Positions 1 through 6,049 of a DNA stretch of 7,012 nucleotides are shown here, in pieces. A model generated the notes under the pieces. That model ran no database searches. It saw nothing but the letters and a program-made list of their open reading frames with translations, and was not told where the DNA came from. The position numbers were made by a program, and so were the translations under genes. This stretch comes from Bacteroidales bacterium. Its GTDB lineage: Bacteria > Bacteroidota > Bacteroidia > Bacteroidales > 4484-276. The DNA lies in the NCBI GenBank assembly GCA_018400545.1, contig JAGYLT010000120.1, positions 1 to 7,012 on the forward strand, in the 5' to 3' direction. Positions within the stretch are counted from its first letter, which is position 1. Each line of letters starts with the position of its first letter.

Positions 1-54
1 TTCGATTTCTTCTTCGGTTAAGCCTTAGAGGTGGTAAACCAGCCAATATCAATG
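1..54 (-). pseudogene. Decayed C-terminal fragment resembling an N6-adenine DNA methylase / type IIG restriction enzyme
   Basis: Read on the minus strand, positions 42-1 give L-V-Y-H-L-stop-G-L-T-E-E-E-I-E. N6-adenine DNA methylases of the Eco57I/type IIG group often end in a segment like ID-x-LVY-x-LYGLTEEEIxIVE, so the match is good except that the expected Tyr codon is TAA (positions 27-25). Just upstream an ATT-GAT pair (53-48) would supply the usual I-D, but it is separated from the Leu codon by 5 nt instead of 3, which is a 2-nt frameshift. The same frame also has a TGA at 51-49. The fragment runs off the left edge, so a few codons of the original C-terminus may lie outside. What is seen is a short motif with two disabling changes; the family assignment is from memory of the motif and rests on about 14 residues. 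It could be chance, but the residue order makes that less likely. Confidence 0.45.
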
Positions 55-82
55 AACAAATAACCATTCACATCCTCCCCTC

Positions 83-325
83 TTAATAGAAAACCGGGTC
101 TCCGGGCTCCTCCGGATTGAGCCTCCAGCAAAATTCATCCGGTTCCGGTTCGAAATCGCCGGTGCCGAACACGCAAACGTATCCGGTGATCTTCCGGCCG
201 GCCACTTCTATCTCGTACTTGTATTTGCCGTCTTTGGGTTTTTTGCCATTCTGCAGCGTACCGCCCCGGGGTTCCGCATAGCCCACCGATTCGAAAATGA
301 ATCTGGGCGCGTCGCCAGGATTCAT
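83..325 (-). CDS. Unrecognised 80-residue hypothetical protein
   Basis: This ORF starts at ATG 325-323 and ends at TAA 85-83; an in-frame TGA at 346-344 limits any extension to six codons. I do not recognise the product. It is rich in Gly, Pro, Glu and charged residues, has no signal peptide or membrane segment, and includes an alternating stretch (KYKYEIEVAGRKITGYVCVF, about residues 34-53) that would suit two or three beta strands, followed by an acidic, proline-rich tail. Two cysteines (residues 51 and 66) are not arranged as a metal site. No Shine-Dalgarno and no TAnnTTTG box are visible upstream. It is more GC-rich than the flanking spacers, as coding DNA would be. It lies directly upstream of, and on the same strand as, the methylase-like remnant at 1-54, so it may itself be the remainder of a larger gene. 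Confidence 0.45.
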   Translation of the reverse strand: MNPGDAPRFIFESVGYAEPRGGTLQNGKKPKDGKYKYEIEVAGRKITGYVCVFGTGDFEPEPDEFCWRLNPEEPGDPVFY

Positions 326-380
326 CGGGAGTCTTATCTGAAATCAAGTAAAAACATTTACGGTATAATCATTAAAAAAC

Positions 381-388
381 TATCTTTG
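381..388 (+). promoter_or_regulatory. Candidate Bacteroidota -7 box (TATCTTTG)
   Basis: TATCTTTG matches the Bacteroidota sigma-ABfr -7 consensus TAnnTTTG exactly. It lies 61 nt before the ATG at 450 in an AT-rich spacer and points toward the serine hydrolase gene. No clear TTG-type -33 element is seen at the expected distance (about 355-362), which weakens the call. Confidence 0.45.
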
Positions 389-449
389 AATTTTTAATGA
401 CTGAATTACCAGAGGCTCCTATCTTATTTACTGACAAATCAATTTGAAG

Positions 450-1679
450 ATGAAACATTTATTTAGTTTAGGGTTAACGATTTTGCTGATTGCACTGATT
501 GGCTGTTCCAGGGACGCTGATGATGAAAACCCCAGCCAGCACGAAGTTACCCAGGCAAAGCTTCAAAATATTGTCGATATAACGCTAAACGACTATAAAA
601 TGCTTCATCCCGACTATCCCGGTGGTTTGGCCATGCAGGTGATCAGTAATGACGAATCATATTTTGTTTCGTCAGGTATGGAATCCGGAACATCCGAAAA
701 AATCCATTTCAGAGCTGCAAGCAATACAAAAACCTTCACCTCTGCGGCTATCTTACTGCTTCATCAGCAGGGAAAACTGGATGTTCATGCCCGGATCACC
801 GACACCATTCCGGGAACCAATATGCCTTATATTCCGGCTAATTCCGATTTTGCTATCCCGTTTAAGGATCAGATTTCCATTCTCCAGTTGCTGCAGCATA
901 AGGCGGGTGTTTTTGATGTATCCAACGAAATCATCCCCGATACGGTTTCGGCGGGTGTGCCCTACAAGGGGGCCAATTATCTTGAGTGGGTCATGGAGCA
1001 GGATTATACCCACACCTTTACCTTCGACGAACTGGTGGCCGTAAATGCGGTGTGCGGTCTTTATTACTTCCAGCCCGCCACAGGATATCATTATTCAAAC
1101 ACGGGATATTCCTTGCTGGGAAAGATCATCGAGCGCGTATCGGATATGCGTTACGCTGATTTCATAACCACCCATATTATTCAGCCGATGAACCTGACGC
1201 ATTCTACTATGCCGTGGCAGGGTACCGATCTGCAAATTCCCGAACCGTTTGCACCGGGTTATATTTATATGCCCGATCTGATCAACACCACCGAATCGAA
1301 TATCTCCGCCAATGTAGCTGAAGGCAACCTGATAACCACGCCCTACGATCTTGCGCATTTTCTCCGTTCGCTGGTCCGCGGCGAAGGTGTGCTGAGCATT
1401 GCTACAGTGAATGATCTGATGTTGTCTCCACTGGTGCCTCCCGATACCGTTACAACTTATACCTGCGGAATTTCCTATACCGAAAATCTTGGCTACGGGC
1501 ATTCGGGCGCCCATGAAGGTTACCTGAGTTTTATGGCCAGCGATCCCGAATCCGATTTTACGATGGTGGTGTTTACAAACGCCTGGAATATTGTGAACGG
1601 ACTTATGCCGGGAATTATGGAGCAATTTGAGCTTCTGCTTCAAAAATCTGCGCTTACTGCAAAGGGAAATATAAATTAG
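450..1679 (+). CDS. Lipoprotein serine hydrolase, class C beta-lactamase / DD-carboxypeptidase family
   Basis: Predicted serine hydrolase of the beta-lactamase/penicillin-binding fold (Pfam Beta-lactamase, PF00144), probably a periplasm- or surface-facing lipoprotein acting on peptidoglycan peptides or another amide or ester. With ATG 450 as start it is 409 residues. The N-terminus is a lipoprotein signal: MKHLF, a hydrophobic stretch, then lipobox L-I-G-C with Cys19 and an acidic tail (RDADDE). The three catalytic motifs are in order: S-x-x-K as SNTK (Ser91, Lys94), Y-x-N as YSN (215-217), and H-x-G as HSG (351-353) in place of the KTG triad, as in the R61 carboxypeptidase/esterase branch. 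LLQHKAGVFD (about 147-156) fits the conserved LLxHxSG segment. A TTG two codons upstream (444) would add MK; ATG 450 is preferred because it gives a standard signal peptide. No neighbour shares its strand closely, so it looks monocistronic. Substrate cannot be told from sequence; true beta-lactamase activity is less likely than carboxypeptidase or esterase activity. Confidence 0.9.
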   Translation: MKHLFSLGLTILLIALIGCSRDADDENPSQHEVTQAKLQNIVDITLNDYKMLHPDYPGGLAMQVISNDESYFVSSGMESGTSEKIHFRAASNTKTFTSAAILLLHQQGKLDVHARITDTIPGTNMPYIPANSDFAIPFKDQISILQLLQHKAGVFDVSNEIIPDTVSAGVPYKGANYLEWVMEQDYTHTFTFDELVAVNAVCGLYYFQPATGYHYSNTGYSLLGKIIERVSDMRYADFITTHIIQPMNLTHSTMPWQGTDLQIPEPFAPGYIYMPDLINTTESNISANVAEGNLITTPYDLAHFLRSLVRGEGVLSIATVNDLMLSPLVPPDTVTTYTCGISYTENLGYGHSGAHEGYLSFMASDPESDFTMVVFTNAWNIVNGLMPGIMEQFELLLQKSALTAKGNIN

Positions 1680-2071
1680 GTCAGCATTTGGGTTTCGCGG
1701 GTATTCCAGTTTTCATTCACTGCCAAATGCATGTATTGTATGCGTTCCTGCTTATTTTCTACCCTGGAAAGGATGCGGTAATGGGTACGGCTTAATTCTT
1801 GACGCAGTGCGTCACGTTTTGGGAAGGCATGATAAAAAATGCGCATGTTTTTAAGGTTGCTTTCATCGAATCCCTTACCAAACTCCAGGGTTAATTGTCC
1901 GGATAGCTGCTTTAACACTTGTTTTGCCATAGGCTGCCCTGCTGGCTCCCTTTGCTCGTCTTCAACAATCAGGCGGCCAATATTCCAGTACAATCTGATC
2001 AGTTCGGAATTAACCTGCTGAAAAACCTTTGCCCGGGCATCTGCCACGAGCTTGCTTATGGCCTCAAACAA
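1676..2071 (-). pseudogene. Truncated DUF1016/YhcG-type nuclease (N-terminal domain only)
   Basis: The 131-residue reading frame carries the DUF1016 N-terminal domain: NSELIRLYWNIGRLIVEDEQ (about 21-40), the LSGQLTLEFGKGFDESNLKNM segment, and a near-complete LSRTHYRILSRVENKQER block (about 93-110). Family members are usually about 330-380 residues and continue into a PDDEXK-type nuclease domain; here the frame stops right after WNTRETQ, so the nuclease half is missing. The 5' end is also poor: no ATG is available, only TTG 2071-2069, with an in-frame TAG at 2083-2081 and no visible ribosome binding site or promoter box. The last residues (QMLT) depart from the family's usual continuation after NTRE, placing the break near 1685-1693, next to the stop of the serine hydrolase gene. 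YhcG-like proteins are often encoded near restriction-modification loci. Read as a remnant; a short expressed protein cannot be excluded. Confidence 0.8.
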
Positions 2072-2114
2072 TGCCTCTATCTAACAATATTCCTTCGCTT
2101 CTCAAAACCTTCAT

Positions 2115-2122
2115 TAACTTTG
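2115..2122 (+). promoter_or_regulatory. Candidate Bacteroidota -7 box (TAACTTTG)
   Basis: TAACTTTG matches TAnnTTTG exactly and ends 22 nt before the ATG at 2145. This would give a short 5' leader of roughly 15 nt for the amidohydrolase gene. No convincing TTG -33 element is seen around 2088-2097. The sequence between the box and the start has no strong Shine-Dalgarno, which is normal for this phylum. Confidence 0.5.
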
Positions 2123-2144
2123 CGTCTCATCAAAATCAGAAACA

Positions 2145-3788
2145 ATGCAAAGATTCATCCGATTACTTATCCTCACAGCATTTATCCAACTTACTGCCTG
2201 CACACCCATGGAAAAAGCCGACCTGATCATTAAAAATGCAACCATCTACACGGTAGATGCAAAATTTAGCAAAGCCGGGGCTATGGCCATAAAGGACGGG
2301 AAAATCGTTGCCACCGGAAATTCGGAGGAGATCGAATCAAAATACCAGGCTGACAGGGTTTACGACCTGGATGGGAAACCGGTTTATCCGGGTTTCATCG
2401 ATGCACATTGTCATTTCTTAAGTTATGGAACCGGATTGCTCCGCCGGGCTGATCTGGTCGGCACAACAAGTTATGATGAAGTCATCGAAAAAGTCATCGC
2501 CCATCATGAAAAATTTCCGGAGGCGTTCTGGATTGAAGGCCGTGGATGGGATCAAAACGACTGGGAAATCAAGGAGTTCCCCACCAAAAAAAAACTGGAT
2601 GAAGCTTTTCCGGACAACCCGGTTTACCTCACCCGCATAGATGGCCATGCTGCACTGGCCAACAGCAAAGCACTGGAACTTGCCGGAATAGATGCTTCCA
2701 CAAAAGTTGACGGCGGGGATGTCATCCTCAAAAACGGAAAACCTACCGGTATTTTAATCGACAATGCCATGACTCTGGTCCGCAATATCATCCCCGAACC
2801 CAATGATGATGAACTGGCATCCGCACTCAAAGCCGCGCAGGAAAACTGCTTTGCCGTGGGTCTGACAGGCGTACACGATGCCGGCCTCGGAACCAGGGAA
2901 ATCAGGGTGATCGATTCACTGCAAAAGTCCGGCGAACTCCAAATGACCATGTATGTGATGCTCACGCCCACCAATGAAAATTTAAGCACTTACGTAGTAA
3001 ATGGCCCCTATTCTACCGAACGCCTGAATATACGCTCCGTGAAGCTATACGCTGACGGCGCCCTGGGATCACGCGGGGCTAAAATGATTGAGAATTACAG
3101 CGATGATCACGGCAATTCAGGCCTGATACTCACCTCCCCCGACAGCATCCGCGAAATCTGTAAAATCGCGCTGGCCAATGGTTACCAGGTCTGCACCCAC
3201 GCCATCGGCGACTCAGCCAACCGCCTGATGCTGGAACTGTATGGAGAGTTCCTAAATGGCCAGAACGACAAGCGCTGGCGTATTGAGCATGTGCAGATCA
3301 TCGCTCCGGAAGACTTCGACCTTTTCGGGAAATATGATATCGTTCCCTCAGCACAACCCACCCACGCCACCTCCGACATGTACTGGGCCCAAGACCGCGT
3401 AGGCCCGAACCGCATTAAAGGCGCTTACGCCTACAGCGACCTGCTTGACCAAACCGGGTGGATTCCGCTGGGCACCGACTTCCCCATCGAAAGCATCAAC
3501 CCGATGTACACCTTTTATGCAGCCGTGGTTCGCAAAGACCACAAAGGCTGGCCAGATCAGGGCTTCAATCCTGAAAATGCACTTACCCGCGAGGAAACTT
3601 TAAAAGGCATGACCATCTGGACCGCCAAAGCCGCCTTTGAAGAAAACGAAAAAGGCAGCCTCGAACCCGGAAAATATGCCGATTTTGTGGTGCTGGAAAA
3701 AGACATCATGGAAATCCCCGGTAGTGCACTGTATGATGTGAAAGTGGTTAAGACCTTTTTGCGGGGAGAGCAAGTTTATAGCAGGTAG
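2145..3788 (+). CDS. YtcJ-like metal-dependent amidohydrolase, lipoprotein
   Basis: Complete 547-residue enzyme of amidohydrolase family 3 (PF07969; YtcJ / N-substituted formamide deformylase-like). It hydrolyses C-N bonds, using divalent metal in a TIM-barrel active site. Visible landmarks: lipoprotein signal ending in L-T-A-C (Cys19); the small N-terminal beta domain (LIIKNATIYTVD, about 27-38, then AIKDGKIVATG); metal ligands in GFIDAHCHF (His88, His90); the family GRGWDQNDW segment (132-140); VKLYADGALGSRGA (299-312), whose Lys300 is the likely carboxylated metal bridge; THAIGD (His352), EHVQ (His382) and the catalytic Asp445 in GTDFP. The C-terminal ALTREETLKGMT and EKGSLEPGKYADFVVL blocks are typical. 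The length is normal and nothing is missing. The lipobox places it in the envelope, whereas many relatives are cytoplasmic, so it may process extracytoplasmic amides. The substrate cannot be predicted. It appears monocistronic. Confidence 0.93.
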   Translation: MQRFIRLLILTAFIQLTACTPMEKADLIIKNATIYTVDAKFSKAGAMAIKDGKIVATGNSEEIESKYQADRVYDLDGKPVYPGFIDAHCHFLSYGTGLLRRADLVGTTSYDEVIEKVIAHHEKFPEAFWIEGRGWDQNDWEIKEFPTKKKLDEAFPDNPVYLTRIDGHAALANSKALELAGIDASTKVDGGDVILKNGKPTGILIDNAMTLVRNIIPEPNDDELASALKAAQENCFAVGLTGVHDAGLGTREIRVIDSLQKSGELQMTMYVMLTPTNENLSTYVVNGPYSTERLNIRSVKLYADGALGSRGAKMIENYSDDHGNSGLILTSPDSIREICKIALANGYQVCTHAIGDSANRLMLELYGEFLNGQNDKRWRIEHVQIIAPEDFDLFGKYDIVPSAQPTHATSDMYWAQDRVGPNRIKGAYAYSDLLDQTGWIPLGTDFPIESINPMYTFYAAVVRKDHKGWPDQGFNPENALTREETLKGMTIWTAKAAFEENEKGSLEPGKYADFVVLEKDIMEIPGSALYDVKVVKTFLRGEQVYSR

Positions 3789-3819
3789 CGAAAATTTGGG
3801 AAGATAGGGTCCCCTGATA

Positions 3820-3847
3820 TCAGATGTCCGAGGTCAGATGTGTGATA
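3820..3847. repeat. Short heptad-periodic tract (TCAGATG TCCGAGG TCAGATG TGTGATA)
   Basis: The 8-mer TCAGATGT occurs at 3820-3827 and again at 3834-3841, exactly 14 bp apart, and the tract divides into 7-bp units with drifting sequence. It begins about 30 bp after the amidohydrolase stop. I associate TCAGATGTCxGAGG-type strings with Bacteroidota intergenic DNA, but their function is unknown to me. Confidence 0.5.
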
Positions 3848-3919
3848 AATGATCTGTTTTATCTCATAATCAGTCCTTTATAACGCAACTCCATTATTCC
3901 GTTGAAACTTGAATGATTT

Positions 3920-3961
3920 GATTTAATATCTGCGATTAACGATTGAAGATTTCAGATTTTT
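3920..3961. repeat. Heptad-periodic GATT tract
   Basis: Splitting from 3920 into 7-mers gives GATTTAA, TATCTGC, GATTAAC, GATTGAA, GATTTCA and GATTTTT. GATT recurs at 3920, 3934, 3941, 3948 and 3955, so five of six units share their first four bases while the last three vary. This is a clear 7-bp period without exact unit repetition. No reading frame is associated with it. Confidence 0.6.
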
Positions 3962-4004
3962 CAAAAAAACCATATCTAAAAGTTGTAAATACCGATGGGC
4001 TGAA

Positions 4005-4024
4005 ATCAAAGCAAAAGCTTTGAT
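4005..4024. repeat. Hairpin 1 of an AGC-ANNN-GCT family
   Basis: Perfect 8-bp stem ATCAAAGC (4005-4012) / GCTTTGAT (4017-4024) with an AAAA tetraloop. It shares the AGC-ANNN-GCT core with the hairpins at 4066-4083 and 4096-4109. There is no U-run after it on either strand, so it is not an ordinary intrinsic terminator. Confidence 0.65.
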
Positions 4025-4065
4025 AAGCCTTCATCATTATTAGTTGACCATCTTTTAAACGTTCG

Positions 4066-4083
4066 GCGAAGCATCTGCTTCGC
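4066..4083. repeat. Hairpin 2 of an AGC-ANNN-GCT family
   Basis: Perfect 7-bp stem GCGAAGC (4066-4072) / GCTTCGC (4077-4083) with an ATCT tetraloop. It has the same core and loop pattern as its neighbours; the outer stem pairs differ from hairpin 1 but remain complementary. No adjacent U-run. Confidence 0.7.
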
Positions 4084-4095
4084 TGTTATATTATT

Positions 4096-4109
4096 GCAGC
4101 ATTTGCTGC
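4096..4109. repeat. Hairpin 3 of an AGC-ANNN-GCT family
   Basis: Perfect 5-bp stem GCAGC (4096-4100) / GCTGC (4105-4109) with an ATTT tetraloop, centred 28 bp after hairpin 2. The fourth pair from the loop is C-G here and A-T in the other two, a compensatory difference. No U-run. Confidence 0.6.
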
Positions 4110-4228
4110 GGAAAACTAATTACCAGGATACATTTTTTCCAGAATCAGCTAAAAACAAGCCGATCCCAATCCGGAACCGGCCATAGTGAGCTAAAAGTAT
4201 TTGAATGGTTATTGTTTAACCAGCAAGT

Positions 4229-5884
4229 TTATTTACCCGGGCAAACCTTCACCACACTTTCCTTGATATTTTTATTGCCATAGGCTTTGTCGAAAGCATC
4301 GCTGAATTTCTGAGCCAGCATTTGTGCCTGCTTGTCGTAAGCAGCCTTATCTTCCCAGGTATTCTTGGGTGTAAGAATTTCATCCGGCACATCCGGACAG
4401 GTTTTAGGTACGTTCAGGTGGAAAGTTTCATCATAGATGTATTCCACATTTTTCAGTGATCCGTTCAGCGCAGCATCAACCATTTTACGGGTGAGTTTGA
4501 TGTCCATGCGCTTGCCAACACCATAAGCGCCGCCACTCCAGCCGGTATTCACAAGGTAAACCTGTGTACCGTGTTCTTTCATTTTTTCGCCGAGCATGCC
4601 GGCATACACATCCGGATTGGATGGCATAAACGGCTGGCCGAAGAAACGTGAAAAAGTGGCCTGCGGCTCGGTTACTCCGGTTTCGGTGCCGGCAAGTTTG
4701 CTGGTATAACCCATCAGGAACCACAACATGGCCTGGTCGGGATCGAGTTTGGATACCGGAGGCAACACACCATAAGCATCGGCGGTGAGGAATAGAATTG
4801 TTGTTGGGTGGCCGGAGGTGGATGATTCCTTGATGTTTTTCAAATATGAAAGCAGGTATGATGCGCGGGAGTTTGGGGTGAACCTGTCATCATAATAATC
4901 GAAAGTGCCATTGGGATAGATCATGGCATTTTCAACAATAGAACCATGGTTCAGGTAATCGTCCTTGTGCATCACGGCATCGTAGATATCCGGCTCTTTG
5001 TCCGGATCGATATCGATCATTTTGGCATAGCAGCCATGTTCGAAGTTGGCAATTCCATGTTCGCCCCAGCCATGTTCATCGTCACCAAGCAATGCGCGGT
5101 TTGGATCGGCTGAAAGCGTGGTTTTTCCTGTACCTGAAAGTCCGAGCAACAACGCTGAATCACCATTTGGCCCTTCGTTGGCTGAGCAGTGCAAAGGGAG
5201 AATTCCTTCAAATGGCAGCAGGTAATTCATCACCGTGAAGAGCATTTTTTTGATACTGCCGCAATATGCCGAACCTACAATCACACCGATCTTGCGATCC
5301 ATATCCATCGCTACAGCCATATTGGAAGTGCTGCCATCAGGCATTTTGCGCAGGCGGCCTTCATATTTTGAGCTTTTCAATTTATCATACGGCAGTGCAA
5401 GTAAGGTATAACCATTGTCATGGAAACAACTTTTTTTGATGTCATCGGGAATGGGACGGAACATGTTGTCGGCGAAAAGCGAATGAAGGGCTTTGTCGGT
5501 AACCAGTTTTACCGGGAGGGCATAGCTGCTGTCGGCGCCGACTACGCGATCGGTTTCATAAACCTTTTCCTTGGTTTTCAGAATTTCAATGGCCTCGTCA
5601 AAAATCATGTCGAAAGTTTCCTCTGTAATCGGGATGTTGTTTGGCGACGACCAGTCGATGGTATCCTGGCTCGAAGCCCTTTTCACAATCACGGTATCCT
5701 TGGGCGAGCGGCCTGTAGATTCTATGGGAGTCCAGCATGCCAGTGCCCCTGATTCGGAAATAATGGCTTCCTTGTTATCCACCGAATGACGGATGTACTC
5801 TTTACGCGGAATATTACTGTAAACATTGGGATGGCCTGCTACAGCCGTGCTTAGCATCTCATTTAAATTTGGTTTGTTGCTCAT
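4229..5884 (-). CDS. pckA: Phosphoenolpyruvate carboxykinase (ATP)
   Basis: Complete 551-residue cytoplasmic enzyme (EC 4.1.1.49) interconverting oxaloacetate + ATP and PEP + CO2 + ADP. It supports gluconeogenesis or, in many anaerobic Bacteroidota, CO2-fixing fermentation toward succinate. Residue numbering tracks the E. coli enzyme closely: substrate-binding Arg59 in TGRSPKD; Tyr207, Lys212 and Lys213 in AYCGSIKKM; metal ligand His232 in LHCSAN; P-loop GLSGTGKTTLS with Lys254 and Thr255; metal and ATP residues Asp268 and Asp269 in LLGDDEHGW; Arg334 in DDRFTPNSR; adenine-side segments LTADAYGVLPPVS (about 366-378) and KLAGTETGVTEP (396-407). The NTGWSGGAYGVGKRM loop is longer than in E. coli. 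The start ATG (5884-5882) gives a normal-length N-terminus; no strong Shine-Dalgarno is present. Oddity: the usual GEMKKG around the catalytic lysines is GSIKKM. Monocistronic by spacing. Confidence 0.97.
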   Translation of the reverse strand: MSNKPNLNEMLSTAVAGHPNVYSNIPRKEYIRHSVDNKEAIISESGALACWTPIESTGRSPKDTVIVKRASSQDTIDWSSPNNIPITEETFDMIFDEAIEILKTKEKVYETDRVVGADSSYALPVKLVTDKALHSLFADNMFRPIPDDIKKSCFHDNGYTLLALPYDKLKSSKYEGRLRKMPDGSTSNMAVAMDMDRKIGVIVGSAYCGSIKKMLFTVMNYLLPFEGILPLHCSANEGPNGDSALLLGLSGTGKTTLSADPNRALLGDDEHGWGEHGIANFEHGCYAKMIDIDPDKEPDIYDAVMHKDDYLNHGSIVENAMIYPNGTFDYYDDRFTPNSRASYLLSYLKNIKESSTSGHPTTILFLTADAYGVLPPVSKLDPDQAMLWFLMGYTSKLAGTETGVTEPQATFSRFFGQPFMPSNPDVYAGMLGEKMKEHGTQVYLVNTGWSGGAYGVGKRMDIKLTRKMVDAALNGSLKNVEYIYDETFHLNVPKTCPDVPDEILTPKNTWEDKAAYDKQAQMLAQKFSDAFDKAYGNKNIKESVVKVCPGK

Positions 5885-6049
5885 GTTTTATCAGATTTTT
5901 AATTTTCAAGTAAATGTACTGAAAACAAATTATTTAACGATGAAATTTTCCCATTTCTATTGAGGCGTGCAAATATCTTAAATTTCATTAAATCTATCTA
6001 AATATTTAAATAAAATTAACCAGTTGAAGGCTTGTGTAATAGCAAGGAA
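5885..6049. other. AT-rich upstream region of pckA
   Basis: Strongly AT-rich, including the 10-bp palindrome TAAATATTTA (5999-6008). It presumably carries the pckA promoter on the minus strand and, if the small ORF at 6050 is expressed, a divergent promoter on the plus strand. I see no exact TAnnTTTG on either strand and no operator-like repeat beyond the AT palindrome. Confidence 0.4.
5970..5977 (-). promoter_or_regulatory. Weak candidate -7 box for pckA (GATATTTG)
   Basis: On the minus strand GATATTTG matches TAnnTTTG at five of six defined positions and lies about 85 nt upstream of the pckA start. A second near match, ATAATTTG (5933-5926), is closer to the gene. Neither is convincing on its own; the spacer is AT-rich and such near matches are expected by chance. 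Confidence 0.2.

Larger units (their letters stand above)
3789..4228. other. 440-bp spacer between convergent genes, no gene seen
   Basis: The amidohydrolase and pckA genes converge on this spacer. I find no credible reading frame, RNA gene or promoter in it. Its visible structure is the two heptad-periodic tracts (3820-3847, 3920-3961) and three related hairpins (4005-4109). A further weak inverted repeat, TGGTTA (4206-4211) / TAACCA (4217-4222), lies 7 nt downstream of the pckA stop but has no U-run. Neither flanking gene has a classical intrinsic terminator here, so the hairpins may help end transcription from both sides; that is inference. Confidence 0.6.

Noticed and set aside
135..347. 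A 70-codon minus-strand frame overlapping the 80-residue ORF.
   Set aside because: Its translation is arginine-rich and low in hydrophobic pattern, typical of an out-of-frame shadow; the 83-325 frame looks more protein-like.
397..447. A 16-codon plus-strand mini-ORF (M-T-E-L-P-E-A-P-I-L...) ending 2 nt before the hydrolase ATG at 450, a possible leader peptide.
   Set aside because: It is very short, lacks a ribosome binding site, and has no run of regulatory codons or attenuator-like stems; expected by chance.
444..449. TTG at 444 as start of the serine hydrolase.
   Set aside because: It adds only two residues. ATG 450 two codons later gives an ordinary lipoprotein signal peptide and is the more usual start codon.
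1095..1643. A 182-codon minus-strand open frame inside the serine hydrolase gene.
   Set aside because: It is antisense to a gene with all catalytic motifs intact; its product is rich in His, Ile and Arg as expected of reverse-complement translation.
450..1679. Calling the serine hydrolase an antibiotic-resistance beta-lactamase.
   Set aside because: The third motif is HSG rather than KTG and the lipobox points to an envelope-anchored carboxypeptidase/esterase-like enzyme; resistance cannot be inferred.
3803..3818. AGGGTCCCCT as a terminator hairpin after the amidohydrolase gene.
   Set aside because: The complementary arms leave a 2-nt loop and there is no following U-run, so it cannot act as an intrinsic terminator.
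3820..3961. CRISPR-like array of repeats.
   Set aside because: Periodicity is 7 bp with no conserved 20-50-bp repeat and no unique spacers, and no cas gene is present.
5420..5752. A long open frame (110 codons) on the plus strand within pckA.
   Set aside because: It lies wholly antisense to a fully conserved PEPCK coding region, which explains its openness.
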